This document shows positions 52,950 to 61,690 of a DNA stretch of 64,000 nt, in pieces (positions within the stretch are counted from its first letter, which is position 1; every line of letters begins with the position of its first letter). Below the pieces are notes generated by a model. That model did not search any database and had not been told where the DNA came from. It saw nothing but the letters and a program-made list of their open reading frames with translations. Origin of the DNA: a virus; IMG/VR virus record IMGVR_UViG_3300030838_000001, positions 62,001 to 126,000 of that record; one strand, written 5' to 3'. A program made the position numbers and the translations under genes.

Positions 52950-52957
52950 TATATTTG
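52950..52957 (+). promoter_or_regulatory. TATATTTG element, possible host-type promoter
   Basis: TATATTTG lies 30 bp before the ATG at 52987. The -33 position has TTT (52927-52929) rather than TTG, so this is a weaker match than the others. Confidence 0.4.
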
Positions 52958-52986
52958 TTGAATAACAAATAATTAAATAAATTAAA

Positions 52987-53340
52987 ATGGGTTGTAATTG
53001 CAAATCGGGGAATCCAAAGATGGATGAATCCTCATATAAAATAGGAAAAAAATCAGCATTAGAAATGGGACTACATTATACTGCTAAGATAATAGGTTTT
53101 TTAGTTGGTGTGGTTTTATCACCTTTAATGTTACTTGGTATTCTTTGGTTTATGTTTGATATTATTGTTTTGAACAAAAATGTTGATTTAACCATTATCA
53201 TGAAGAAAATCGTTAAGATTCACAAAGCCGTAATGGAAGAAGATGAATTGGAAGAAGAAGATGAAGAATATGATGAAAACTTCGATGAAGAAGATTACGT
53301 AACAATAAACGTAGAAGACCTAACACCAAAAAGCGAATAA
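52987..53340 (+). CDS. Single-pass membrane protein with acidic tail
   Basis: A 117-residue protein. MGCNCKSGNPKM at the N-terminus has two cysteines but no typical signal peptide. Residues about 36-60 (IIGFLVGVVLSPLMLLGILW and on) form one clear membrane span. The C-terminal third is strongly acidic (EEDELEEEDEEYDENFDEED). It is read from its own TATATTTG element inside the baseplate operon, and the giant gene that follows starts 1 bp after its stop. A role at the host inner membrane (for instance in takeover or exclusion) or in virion assembly is possible; no family is recognised. Confidence 0.55.
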   Translation: MGCNCKSGNPKMDESSYKIGKKSALEMGLHYTAKIIGFLVGVVLSPLMLLGILWFMFDIIVLNKNVDLTIIMKKIVKIHKAVMEEDELEEEDEEYDENFDEEDYVTINVEDLTPKSE

Positions 53341-53341
53341 A

Positions 53342-56300
53342 ATGTCAAATAGTATTAGAATAAGAACAACACCAAATGGTGAAGATAAATACCTTAAGGT
53401 TAACCTTGAACAAGACTTCGATTTTCTTGAAATTCTTTCTTTAAAGATATCACAAGAAGATGCTTATAGAAACTTTTGTTCAGACTATGGTGTTGTTGTT
53501 GGTAGAGTAGTAATTAACAGCGGTTTTGGAGTACCAAATGCCAAGGTTAGTATATTTGTACCAATTGATGAAATCGATAGCTTAGACCCTGAAATAAAGG
53601 GCCTATATCCATATGAAATAGTTTCAGATAAAAACATAGATGGAATTAGGTATAATCTTTTCCCTAAAACGTCAGAAACAGATAATGAGTGCTTTACACC
53701 AATAGGTACATTTCCAAGCAAGAGAGAAGTTCTAGATAACGACATACTTTCAGACATATACTCAAAATACTATAAATTCACCACAAATACAAATCATGCT
53801 GGTGATTTTATGATTTTTGGGGTACCTCTTGGTACGTATGTTCTTCACGTAGATGCCGACTTATCAGATATTGGAATTGCTTCACAAAGACCATATGATA
53901 GCATCAGCCAAGGAACACCAACCAAGTTTTTTGATAGTCCAACCAAGTATAAAGGTGGTACAAACTTAGATACCCTTATTCAGGTTAAATCTGCGAATAT
54001 GGGTGTTAATGTGCAACCATTTTGGGGAAGCCAAGATAATTGTGAGATTGGGATTACAAGAGTTGATTTAGACTTAAATTATAATATCATTCCTTCTGCA
54101 ATGTTTATGGGAAGCCTTTTTGGTGACCAAGACAAGGATTCTGTTAATAAAAACTGTAGACCTAGAAAGGGTCTTGGTGAATTATGTAGCCAAATTTCAG
54201 GTGAAGGAACAATCGAAATGATTAGAGAAACTATTGATGGTGGAATTGAATCATTTGATGTTGAAGGTGGACGTGTGATTGATTCTGACGGTACTTGGGC
54301 CTACCAAATACCTATGAATTTAGATTATATGGTTACAGACGAATTTGGTAACCTAGCACCTTCTGATAATCCAAATGTTGGACTTGCGACAAGAGCCAGC
54401 GTTCGTTTCAGAATTGGTATGGATGAAACAGGTGGAATTGGTAGACTTAGAACAAGAGCCAAGTATTTAATACCACATAATCCAAGTCTTGGAGTACCAA
54501 GTGAAATTGACTACGAATTTGGACCTAAAACTAAAAAAACAAGCTTTAGAAGCCTTTATTGGAATAAGATTTATTCAGTAAATAACTTCATAGCAAGATT
54601 TCAGCCAAATGGTACTGTAAGAAGCCGTAACATGACTGGTATCAAGGATGTTGATAGTTGTGTTGGTACAAAGAATCCATTTCCGTATAACAAAGTAAAT
54701 ACAAGCTTTAGCCCAATCTTCTTCATTATTTGTTTATTGATTAAGATTGTTGGTGGTATCATTTATATTTTCAATAATGTACTTATTCCAGTTATCAATT
54801 TTGTTATTGGTATCATTAAAGGAATCTTTGATGCATTATGTGGTGTAAAACTCCCAGGTGGTAAACGTCTATTTAAATTTGCTTGTAAATCTTGGGAATA
54901 TGTACCTTGTATTTTCATCAAGTGCCCATTTGATGGGGAAGGAGCCATCTATGCCCCAGGTTGTAAAAAAGGTTCAAGAGGATTCGATGCAGTACAACCA
55001 CCACCGAATTATTATCCAAACGATGGTTTCTGTCACGGTAAAGGATTCTTAGACCTTGCAGGTTTAGATGACTGTGTGGCGGCAACTATGGCTGTAGAAT
55101 TAAACCTATTCCAATTCGATTTCTATAATGATTGGATAAATGGTAGTCTTTTCCATTTCTTATTAAAATATAAGAGAAGAAAAAATTCAGGAAAGTTCTG
55201 TGAATTTGATTGTGATGATTTTGAGGGTTCTTCAATGAATGATTGTCATACAAACTATATCATGGACACTTGTTATGATGGTGGAGATAATTCAGAAGAC
55301 AAATCATATTCAACAACAATAAGAGAAGGTCTTATAAAAAAGGTTGGTAATGATTTCTATTATGCGGCCAGTACTCACGATGCTAGAGTTAAGATGTTTG
55401 CAACAGATATAATCAACTTAGGAAGTGTATTCAGTTGTGATTGGCAAGGTGTGCCTAAGATTCAACAATACTTGATTCCAACAACATATAAATTACCACC
55501 AATTACACAAGAACTTCTTGAAGAAGATAATAAGATAGTAGATGTTTCAGGTCAATTTAATATTGGTTGTGAATCAAGCTCATTATTCTTTAAGATTAAC
55601 TGTTTGGGTATTGAATCAAGTTACAGAAACTGTTTAAATATCAGACACATATCAGAGTTTGGAGTTGAATTAGATGAGTATCGTTTTGCTTCTAACGGAA
55701 CACCTATTTTTGTTGATGGTATCATTAGTATGGCAGATATAGATGCAGATGAGAATGGTGGAAAATGGGTTAGAGATGTATTTTATGGTCTTAATAAGAA
55801 CAGAGAACAATTCAATTTAAATTTCCCATTTACAACAAACTTTAATATCGGCCAACCACTTCCTGAAGCTACATATGACTTTACAAGTTATGCAAGCAAC
55901 GGTGTTGATTATGTTGATTTTAGAGGGTATGCTTTGAATTCTAAAAATTCGTTTTCACAACCTAAAAATTCATTCTTTTTCTATTTTGGTTTAAATCCAA
56001 GTAGTTCAGGTTTAGATAAATTAAATCAAAGATTCTTTACACCTTGTACTGCTATTGTAGAAGATGAATTCATCATTGAAATTAAAACAACTCCAACAAC
56101 TCGTCAAACTACAGCTGATGCAACAATGACATTTAATTTTGTTAATGGAACATCACCGTTTACATACAGTGTAAGTGGACCAAACTCATACCTAAGAACT
56201 GGTAGTGTGATTGGTAGTTCAGCTACAACGCTAACAGGTTTAGCTGTTGGTACATATCAAATAACAAGTACAGATGATAGTGGGCTTAGTGTTATTCAAT

Positions 56301-57202
56301 CGTTCAGTATTAGTGGACCGCCAAGACTTTATGGTACAGCGGCAGTAACACAAAATGCTACTACTGATGCGGCTAATGATGGACAAATAACAATATCTAG
56401 TGTTGGTGGTGGTTCAGGAACGTATTACTATCAATTATATGATAATAATGGTGGAACAGTAAGACCAAAAACACTTCTTACTAGTGTACCAACAACGATT
56501 ACAAACTTGCCAATTAATATACTAACAAATGGTCAAACACCACCTAATTTTGGTTATAGACTTGTTATAAGTGATTCTGATGATAACTTATTAACAATTC
56601 CTAACTTATCAGTAAGTGGGCCTAATGTATTGAAATCAAATGTAGTTGTTTCTGATGTAACATGTTTCGGTGGAAATAATGGTTCAATCAACTTAAATAT
56701 TAGTGGCGGTCAACCACCATACTCAATATCAACAACAGGACCAGTAAATGAGGGTGAAGTATTCGAATCACCATTCGGAAGTATGTCAGATTTATTTGCT
56801 GGAACATATACATCGACTGTTATTGATGCACAAAGTAAAACACTAGTATTAACAACGGTTCTACCAACAATAAATAGTGAGATGTTGATAACTAAAGGAT
56901 TCACATTTGATTTACAAAATCAAACTGATATTAATAATTTTATCATTCCGATATATGTATTAAAAGGTGGTGTTAGTGGACAACCAGTTAAGATTCAATT
57001 TAACTTGGATGGAGCTATTGATTCAAACGAAGATTACATTTGGATTAACACAAACGGTACATTTGTAGATACAACAACACTAGTAACATTCAGTGTTCCA
57101 AGAACATCGTTGAATAGTTACATAACAATTAGAATAGCAAATACTAGTATGGCTTGTTTCAGTGAAGAAATAGATATACAAGTTAGCGAAATGACACTTT
57201 AA
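53342..57202 (+). CDS. Giant baseplate/fibre protein with SprB-like repeats
   Basis: A 1286-residue protein following the gp6 region. Residues about 51-78 (VVVGRVVINSGFGVPNAKVS) and 155-175 (GVPLGTYVLHVDADL) look like a carboxypeptidase-regulatory-type beta sandwich. A hydrophobic stretch at about 456-500 (FFIICLLIKIVGGIIYIFNN, then IPVINFVIGIIKGIFDA) could span a membrane and is followed by a Cys-rich segment. Three beta repeats close the protein (about 917-1180); the last, VTCFGGNNGSINLNISGGQP then PYSIS and LFAGTYTSTVID, fits the SprB repeat of flavobacterial adhesins. It is likely a wedge or fibre component contacting the cell. The T4 counterpart is not evident. Confidence 0.6.
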   Translation: MSNSIRIRTTPNGEDKYLKVNLEQDFDFLEILSLKISQEDAYRNFCSDYGVVVGRVVINSGFGVPNAKVSIFVPIDEIDSLDPEIKGLYPYEIVSDKNIDGIRYNLFPKTSETDNECFTPIGTFPSKREVLDNDILSDIYSKYYKFTTNTNHAGDFMIFGVPLGTYVLHVDADLSDIGIASQRPYDSISQGTPTKFFDSPTKYKGGTNLDTLIQVKSANMGVNVQPFWGSQDNCEIGITRVDLDLNYNIIPSAMFMGSLFGDQDKDSVNKNCRPRKGLGELCSQISGEGTIEMIRETIDGGIESFDVEGGRVIDSDGTWAYQIPMNLDYMVTDEFGNLAPSDNPNVGLATRASVRFRIGMDETGGIGRLRTRAKYLIPHNPSLGVPSEIDYEFGPKTKKTSFRSLYWNKIYSVNNFIARFQPNGTVRSRNMTGIKDVDSCVGTKNPFPYNKVNTSFSPIFFIICLLIKIVGGIIYIFNNVLIPVINFVIGIIKGIFDALCGVKLPGGKRLFKFACKSWEYVPCIFIKCPFDGEGAIYAPGCKKGSRGFDAVQPPPNYYPNDGFCHGKGFLDLAGLDDCVAATMAVELNLFQFDFYNDWINGSLFHFLLKYKRRKNSGKFCEFDCDDFEGSSMNDCHTNYIMDTCYDGGDNSEDKSYSTTIREGLIKKVGNDFYYAASTHDARVKMFATDIINLGSVFSCDWQGVPKIQQYLIPTTYKLPPITQELLEEDNKIVDVSGQFNIGCESSSLFFKINCLGIESSYRNCLNIRHISEFGVELDEYRFASNGTPIFVDGIISMADIDADENGGKWVRDVFYGLNKNREQFNLNFPFTTNFNIGQPLPEATYDFTSYASNGVDYVDFRGYALNSKNSFSQPKNSFFFYFGLNPSSSGLDKLNQRFFTPCTAIVEDEFIIEIKTTPTTRQTTADATMTFNFVNGTSPFTYSVSGPNSYLRTGSVIGSSATTLTGLAVGTYQITSTDDSGLSVIQSFSISGPPRLYGTAAVTQNATTDAANDGQITISSVGGGSGTYYYQLYDNNGGTVRPKTLLTSVPTTITNLPINILTNGQTPPNFGYRLVISDSDDNLLTIPNLSVSGPNVLKSNVVVSDVTCFGGNNGSINLNISGGQPPYSISTTGPVNEGEVFESPFGSMSDLFAGTYTSTVIDAQSKTLVLTTVLPTINSEMLITKGFTFDLQNQTDINNFIIPIYVLKGGVSGQPVKIQFNLDGAIDSNEDYIWINTNGTFVDTTTLVTFSVPRTSLNSYITIRIANTSMACFSEEIDIQVSEMTL

Positions 57203-57203
57203 G

Positions 57204-59009
57204 ATGGAAAGAATAAAACAAAGACTTAACGTAATTAAATCAAAGAGTTCGGTAAATACGGACACTTTATTTAAGGTTAATATTGAAGGTAAAGAAAGAC
57301 TCTTACCGACAAATGAAATAAACAAGGTACTTAATGTTGCTGACAGATTTAACACTGAAAGACAACGTTGCAGTTATTATAGAATCATTGGAACAATAAA
57401 CCCAACGATTTCAAATCCATTATTTAATTTAACTGATTCAAGTCTTCTAAACAAATATACATTCGCTGGATTCAATAATCTTGAATTCCTAGATTCATCA
57501 TACCCAAAAGATAATGATGTAATCGACCAATCAGATTTTACATATCCAAATTCTATCAAAAAATTTTTAAAAGAACATGATGGATGGTTTGGTTATTCTG
57601 AACCTGATTTAACCAAGGCTAGTCTTTGTGGTTATTATGATATGGAACCTAAAAGACAAAGATTTTCATTCTTGCCTGATACAAACCCATACCATAGTAA
57701 TGTTTCTACTCCATTAAAAAATTGGGAGCTAACAATTACCTACCCTAAAACTACTGATAAGGTACACCCTATAGTAAATGGGGGGTTACTAATTATAGAT
57801 ATACAACCAGTTATAGTGGCTAGTAGGGGTATGACAGCCTTTGGTATACCATGTAATCACAATGTATTGGTAGGGGATGTAGTTAGAATAACAGGTACAC
57901 AGGGTTTTGATGGTGATTTCGTTGTTGTAAGACTAGGTTTAGATGATGGAGACCTTAAATTAAACTATTTTGTACTAGATATTCCAAGTACAGGTAGTAT
58001 AAATCAGAATTCTAGGTTCAAAAAGATGATAGGTGGTGTTGAATCAGAGTATTATTTTAGAAAATTCAGAAAAATTGCTACAAAAATGTCTAGTATTATC
58101 GAAACTGACGATTATGAAACGTATCAAGCAGGTTTTTCTGAGAATATTTACAATGATGCTATAACACAATTCGTTTTTAATGAAGATATTGATGTAAATG
58201 GACTTACTGATAATCTAAATAGACCACTTAGTGAGTTATTTTTTAGTGTAATTAAGACAAATAGCAATAATTTATTCACAAATGTTGCTTCAGGTATAGA
58301 AATTCCATTCATTCCTAGTCTTAATACTAGTAATGTGAACACATATTTGCAAAAAGTACCATGTATTAGCAAGATTCATAACGGAAATCAGATACCTTTT
58401 CCTTCACATGTACCCCTAGAGGCAAATATTACTATTAATAATAACAATGGTATAGTGGGTAATAATGATTTTTATGGTGATTTGGTAGAATATAACACTA
58501 CTACACTACTAGAAACAGTATTATCGGTAGTATCACATAGGTTTAATACTCTAAATAGGGAGACCCCTTCTAATATAAGCTATGTAAATGGCCTTTCTAG
58601 TATACTACCTATAGTACCTATACTAGCTAATATAGACCTAGGTCCTAGACAAGAGGGGTATTATTACCAAGCACACTATCTAATAAAGATTAGAGAGTTT
58701 TCTAACTATATAGAAGAAGGGAATTCACTAACGATTGATATACCTGATTATGCAACTAATTTAGGTGATGGTAGATATTTATGGAGAGACCTTATAGAAA
58801 TTGGTTTTAATGAAAGTAGTGAAAAAGCATTAGACTATCCGTTTTTAAATGGTAGTCATTATATGTACGATAATTATGTTTTTAATTTAAAAAGACAAGA
58901 CCCATTTGCTACTTGGGGATTATATTACAGTAAGTTCCCGTCAGACCCAATTGGTGATAGAATAACAGATATATTTACAACAAAAACAACAGATACAGAT
59001 GTTTGCTAA
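57204..59009 (+). CDS. Baseplate-region structural protein (601 residues)
   Basis: A 601-residue protein starting MERIKQRLNVIKSKSSVNTD, 1 bp after the giant gene. No domain is recognised; it is mixed beta with Asn/Thr-rich loops. Two internal stretches (about 57725-57990 and 58375-58720) switch to ATA, CTA, AGG and GGG codons and are dense in CTAG, unlike the rest of the gene, suggesting replacement from another source. It overlaps the next gene by 11 bp. Position in the wedge operon is the only functional guide. Confidence 0.6.
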   Translation: MERIKQRLNVIKSKSSVNTDTLFKVNIEGKERLLPTNEINKVLNVADRFNTERQRCSYYRIIGTINPTISNPLFNLTDSSLLNKYTFAGFNNLEFLDSSYPKDNDVIDQSDFTYPNSIKKFLKEHDGWFGYSEPDLTKASLCGYYDMEPKRQRFSFLPDTNPYHSNVSTPLKNWELTITYPKTTDKVHPIVNGGLLIIDIQPVIVASRGMTAFGIPCNHNVLVGDVVRITGTQGFDGDFVVVRLGLDDGDLKLNYFVLDIPSTGSINQNSRFKKMIGGVESEYYFRKFRKIATKMSSIIETDDYETYQAGFSENIYNDAITQFVFNEDIDVNGLTDNLNRPLSELFFSVIKTNSNNLFTNVASGIEIPFIPSLNTSNVNTYLQKVPCISKIHNGNQIPFPSHVPLEANITINNNNGIVGNNDFYGDLVEYNTTTLLETVLSVVSHRFNTLNRETPSNISYVNGLSSILPIVPILANIDLGPRQEGYYYQAHYLIKIREFSNYIEEGNSLTIDIPDYATNLGDGRYLWRDLIEIGFNESSEKALDYPFLNGSHYMYDNYVFNLKRQDPFATWGLYYSKFPSDPIGDRITDIFTTKTTDTDVC

Positions 59010-59850
59010 TACATACAAAATTAACCTTAAAACAATGAATAGTGGAGCTACAGCTACCACTATTACTTTTCCTATTGATATGAGTTTTCAAGCCGTTGAC
59101 CAAGGAGAGTTGATTGAACGTGTTTTTGTTGAAACTGAGACTGAAAACGCTATTAATCCAATCCTTAATTACGACAAGGTTAGATTCATGCCAACAACTC
59201 CTAATGACGTAATTGTAAATAAAATAATTTACAATGTAAATGTATTGGATGAGAACAGCCAATATGTTAATGTGTATGGAAAGATTGGATTTACAGATGA
59301 TGATATAAAATTTAAAAAAGAATCATTTAAACAAACGTTTGTTGAATTGGTATTTTTCGATACGGATAATGCATTAACACAGAAACCTATCAACGACCTG
59401 ACAATATTTTCAAATCTTAATTCAAGTGATTTATTGCCAATAGGTTCAAATAATGGAATCGGTGGACAACCTAAGCCAGCTATTCAGATTCCAATTAATT
59501 TTGTTCTTGAAAATCCAATAATAAATCCAATGGGTTTTGCTGAAGGATATCATTTATATGATTATAAAGATGAATTAGCTATAGGTCAGTCTAAAGATAT
59601 CTATATGAGAGCAACATTTAAAAATGCAAAGACTGGTAAAGCGGTTAACCTTATGGTTAAACAATCACCACAGGCCATTGATAAATTGGTTAATGAACTA
59701 TATACTAGGTTTATTCTAACCCGTACTAGTAGTGGGTACTACTATAAATTAGATACTACATACCAAGGTAATGGTATAGTAGGGGTAAATAACGTGGTTT
59801 ATACCTCGAATTCGGTTACAATTGACCTATATGAAATAAAAGCACTATAA
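58999..59850 (+). CDS. Baseplate-region structural protein (283 residues)
   Basis: A 283-residue protein beginning MFANTYKINLKTMNSGATAT; it overlaps the preceding gene by 11 bp and the following one by one base (TAATG). It is mostly beta-like, with PTTPNDVIVNKIIYNVNVLD and a helical segment AIDKLVNELYTRFILTRT near the C-terminus. A stretch at about 59690-59800 changes to CTA, AGG and GGG codon use. No family recognised. The tight overlaps place it in a co-translated set of wedge or fibre components. Confidence 0.6.
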   Translation: MFANTYKINLKTMNSGATATTITFPIDMSFQAVDQGELIERVFVETETENAINPILNYDKVRFMPTTPNDVIVNKIIYNVNVLDENSQYVNVYGKIGFTDDDIKFKKESFKQTFVELVFFDTDNALTQKPINDLTIFSNLNSSDLLPIGSNNGIGGQPKPAIQIPINFVLENPIINPMGFAEGYHLYDYKDELAIGQSKDIYMRATFKNAKTGKAVNLMVKQSPQAIDKLVNELYTRFILTRTSSGYYYKLDTTYQGNGIVGVNNVVYTSNSVTIDLYEIKAL

Positions 59851-60692
59851 TGAAAGTAGAAAAACGTAAAATATATTTAGAAAGTAGTACTGATAGAAGT
59901 GCAAATAGTGAAACATGGGGTACAATGACTGCATCTACGTTTTATTTGAATGTTTTTATCACACAAGACGTGGATGATATGGGTTTATTTACGGATATGT
60001 CATTTATTCCAAAGAATATTTCATCATCAACACCAAATTATCAAATATTATCAGATAAATTAAGAGATATTGGAGTAATTTTTCCATTTATGAATGGTTA
60101 TGTACCAAATCAAATAACAAACTTAACTGAATCAGAGAAAAAAACACTTAGAATTCCTCAAAAAGTTGAATCTGATTACTATAATTTTGGAAATTTACCG
60201 ATAACTGGTAGAACTGATAGTAAAATTGATGATGTTAAGTCATATTCTAGTATAAATCCGTATAGAATTAACTTTAATGTTAACAAAGCGGCCTATATTA
60301 ACTACCAAAACACTACTATAGTAGGTGTAGATAGGATAAAAACTCTAGGAGACCCTAATATATACGTATTTGATACGGTAGAGGATGTAAATTTAGGTAC
60401 CCCTACACAAATTTATGGTATACAGTACCATGATTATACAGGTAGTACTACCCCATACACTACCTTTAGAATTCTAGGTGAGGGATGGAACCAAACTAAC
60501 ACTAGTATTTCTGCACTAGGTAAAGAAGAATACTTATTTGGAATTATTTCTAGACCAGAAGTTGAAAGTGATGTATTTATAGATAGAGGTGCAATTAGTG
60601 TAATGGATATGCATTTGAAATTATCTGAAATTAAAAATCTTGGACAACTAACAAGATATGGAAACGGTTTTTATAAGATAAATAAACAATAA
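59850..60692 (+). CDS. Baseplate-region structural protein (280 residues)
   Basis: A 280-residue protein starting MKVEKRKIYLESSTDRSANS, coupled by a one-base overlap to the gene before it. Segments such as SGTNPYRIN are absent and no catalytic motif is seen; it is beta-like with Tyr- and Asn-rich loops. Codons within about 60285-60500 shift to CTA, ATA, CCC and AGG, and that stretch holds several CTAG words, as in the two preceding genes. It ends 70 bp before the next gene, and the gap holds no clear motif of either promoter class. Confidence 0.58.
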   Translation: MKVEKRKIYLESSTDRSANSETWGTMTASTFYLNVFITQDVDDMGLFTDMSFIPKNISSSTPNYQILSDKLRDIGVIFPFMNGYVPNQITNLTESEKKTLRIPQKVESDYYNFGNLPITGRTDSKIDDVKSYSSINPYRINFNVNKAAYINYQNTTIVGVDRIKTLGDPNIYVFDTVEDVNLGTPTQIYGIQYHDYTGSTTPYTTFRILGEGWNQTNTSISALGKEEYLFGIISRPEVESDVFIDRGAISVMDMHLKLSEIKNLGQLTRYGNGFYKINKQ

Positions 60693-60762
60693 CAAGTGCT
60701 TACTTTTAGCAATCTTGTATTAAATTTAGATTTAATAATAAATAAAAAAATAAACAAATAAT

Positions 60763-61686
60763 ATGGCAACAGGAACATATGGAATAGTTAGACCAGCGGA
60801 TATAAACCCTGAAGATGTAGAAATTTTCTACCATTATACTCCATCTAGAGATAATGTAGGGAACTCTACACTAATTAAACTAGATTCAGCGAGCGTTCTA
60901 TCTAAGGTAGATAACCCTAACAAAACACAGTCAAATGTTACTGGTTTTGAGGTTTTCGGTGGAATGTATACACTAAAATTACCAGCGGCACAATTCGGAG
61001 CCAAAGGATTTTATTCGATTATGATTAAACCAGTCGAAATTAGAACAACTATCGTAGATGTTGGTGTTTTATCAGCATTTCCTGATATTAAAGGACTAGT
61101 ATTCGATTTATCGACAATTCCAAACACATTCCTTAGTAAGTTTGAGAATAATGGTCTTGTTGGGTATAGAATTGAGTATTTAAACACGAATACTGGTGGA
61201 AGTGATGCTAAATTGAACAATTTCTTTAGAGTTATTACATCAAACAACAGAGCTGAACCAGTTAACCAAAATCTTACGAATTCTAATCAAAAAGCAATAC
61301 GTTACAGATTCAACGACAATTCAACTCTTACATTTTGTACACTAACACCAGCTTCAGCATCAAATGTTAAACCAAATGCGTTGCCATTCATTGGACAACC
61401 TAATCAACAAGTGATTATTACAAATACATTATTCAATCCATTTATGCTTGAAGTAGAAATGGTTGAACACGATATTGAAACTCTTGCATATGCATTGTTA
61501 GGAAACCAAAGCAAGTCTCTTGAAGATGGTATTTATACAATTTACAATTTCAGCAACGATATCTACAAACAATATAACTTGTATGAAATAAAAGACCAAT
61601 TTACTGGTAAACCATTGTTCGAGGTTAGAGAAGAAAGAACGGCTATAGATTTTAGCAAAACATTTAATAATGTAACAACAATTTAA
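60763..61686 (+). CDS. Baseplate-region structural protein (307 residues)
   Basis: A 307-residue protein beginning MATGTYGIVRPADINPEDVE. It reads as mixed alpha/beta, with YTLKLPAAQFGAKGFYSIMI and a C-terminal MVEHDIETLAYALLGNQSKS, and has no recognised domain or membrane segment. Codon use returns to the window's norm. The next gene starts 4 bp after its stop. It belongs by position to the baseplate wedge or fibre set; which T4 protein it replaces cannot be told. Confidence 0.58.
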   Translation: MATGTYGIVRPADINPEDVEIFYHYTPSRDNVGNSTLIKLDSASVLSKVDNPNKTQSNVTGFEVFGGMYTLKLPAAQFGAKGFYSIMIKPVEIRTTIVDVGVLSAFPDIKGLVFDLSTIPNTFLSKFENNGLVGYRIEYLNTNTGGSDAKLNNFFRVITSNNRAEPVNQNLTNSNQKAIRYRFNDNSTLTFCTLTPASASNVKPNALPFIGQPNQQVIITNTLFNPFMLEVEMVEHDIETLAYALLGNQSKSLEDGIYTIYNFSNDIYKQYNLYEIKDQFTGKPLFEVREERTAIDFSKTFNNVTTI

Positions 61687-61690
61687 TAAA

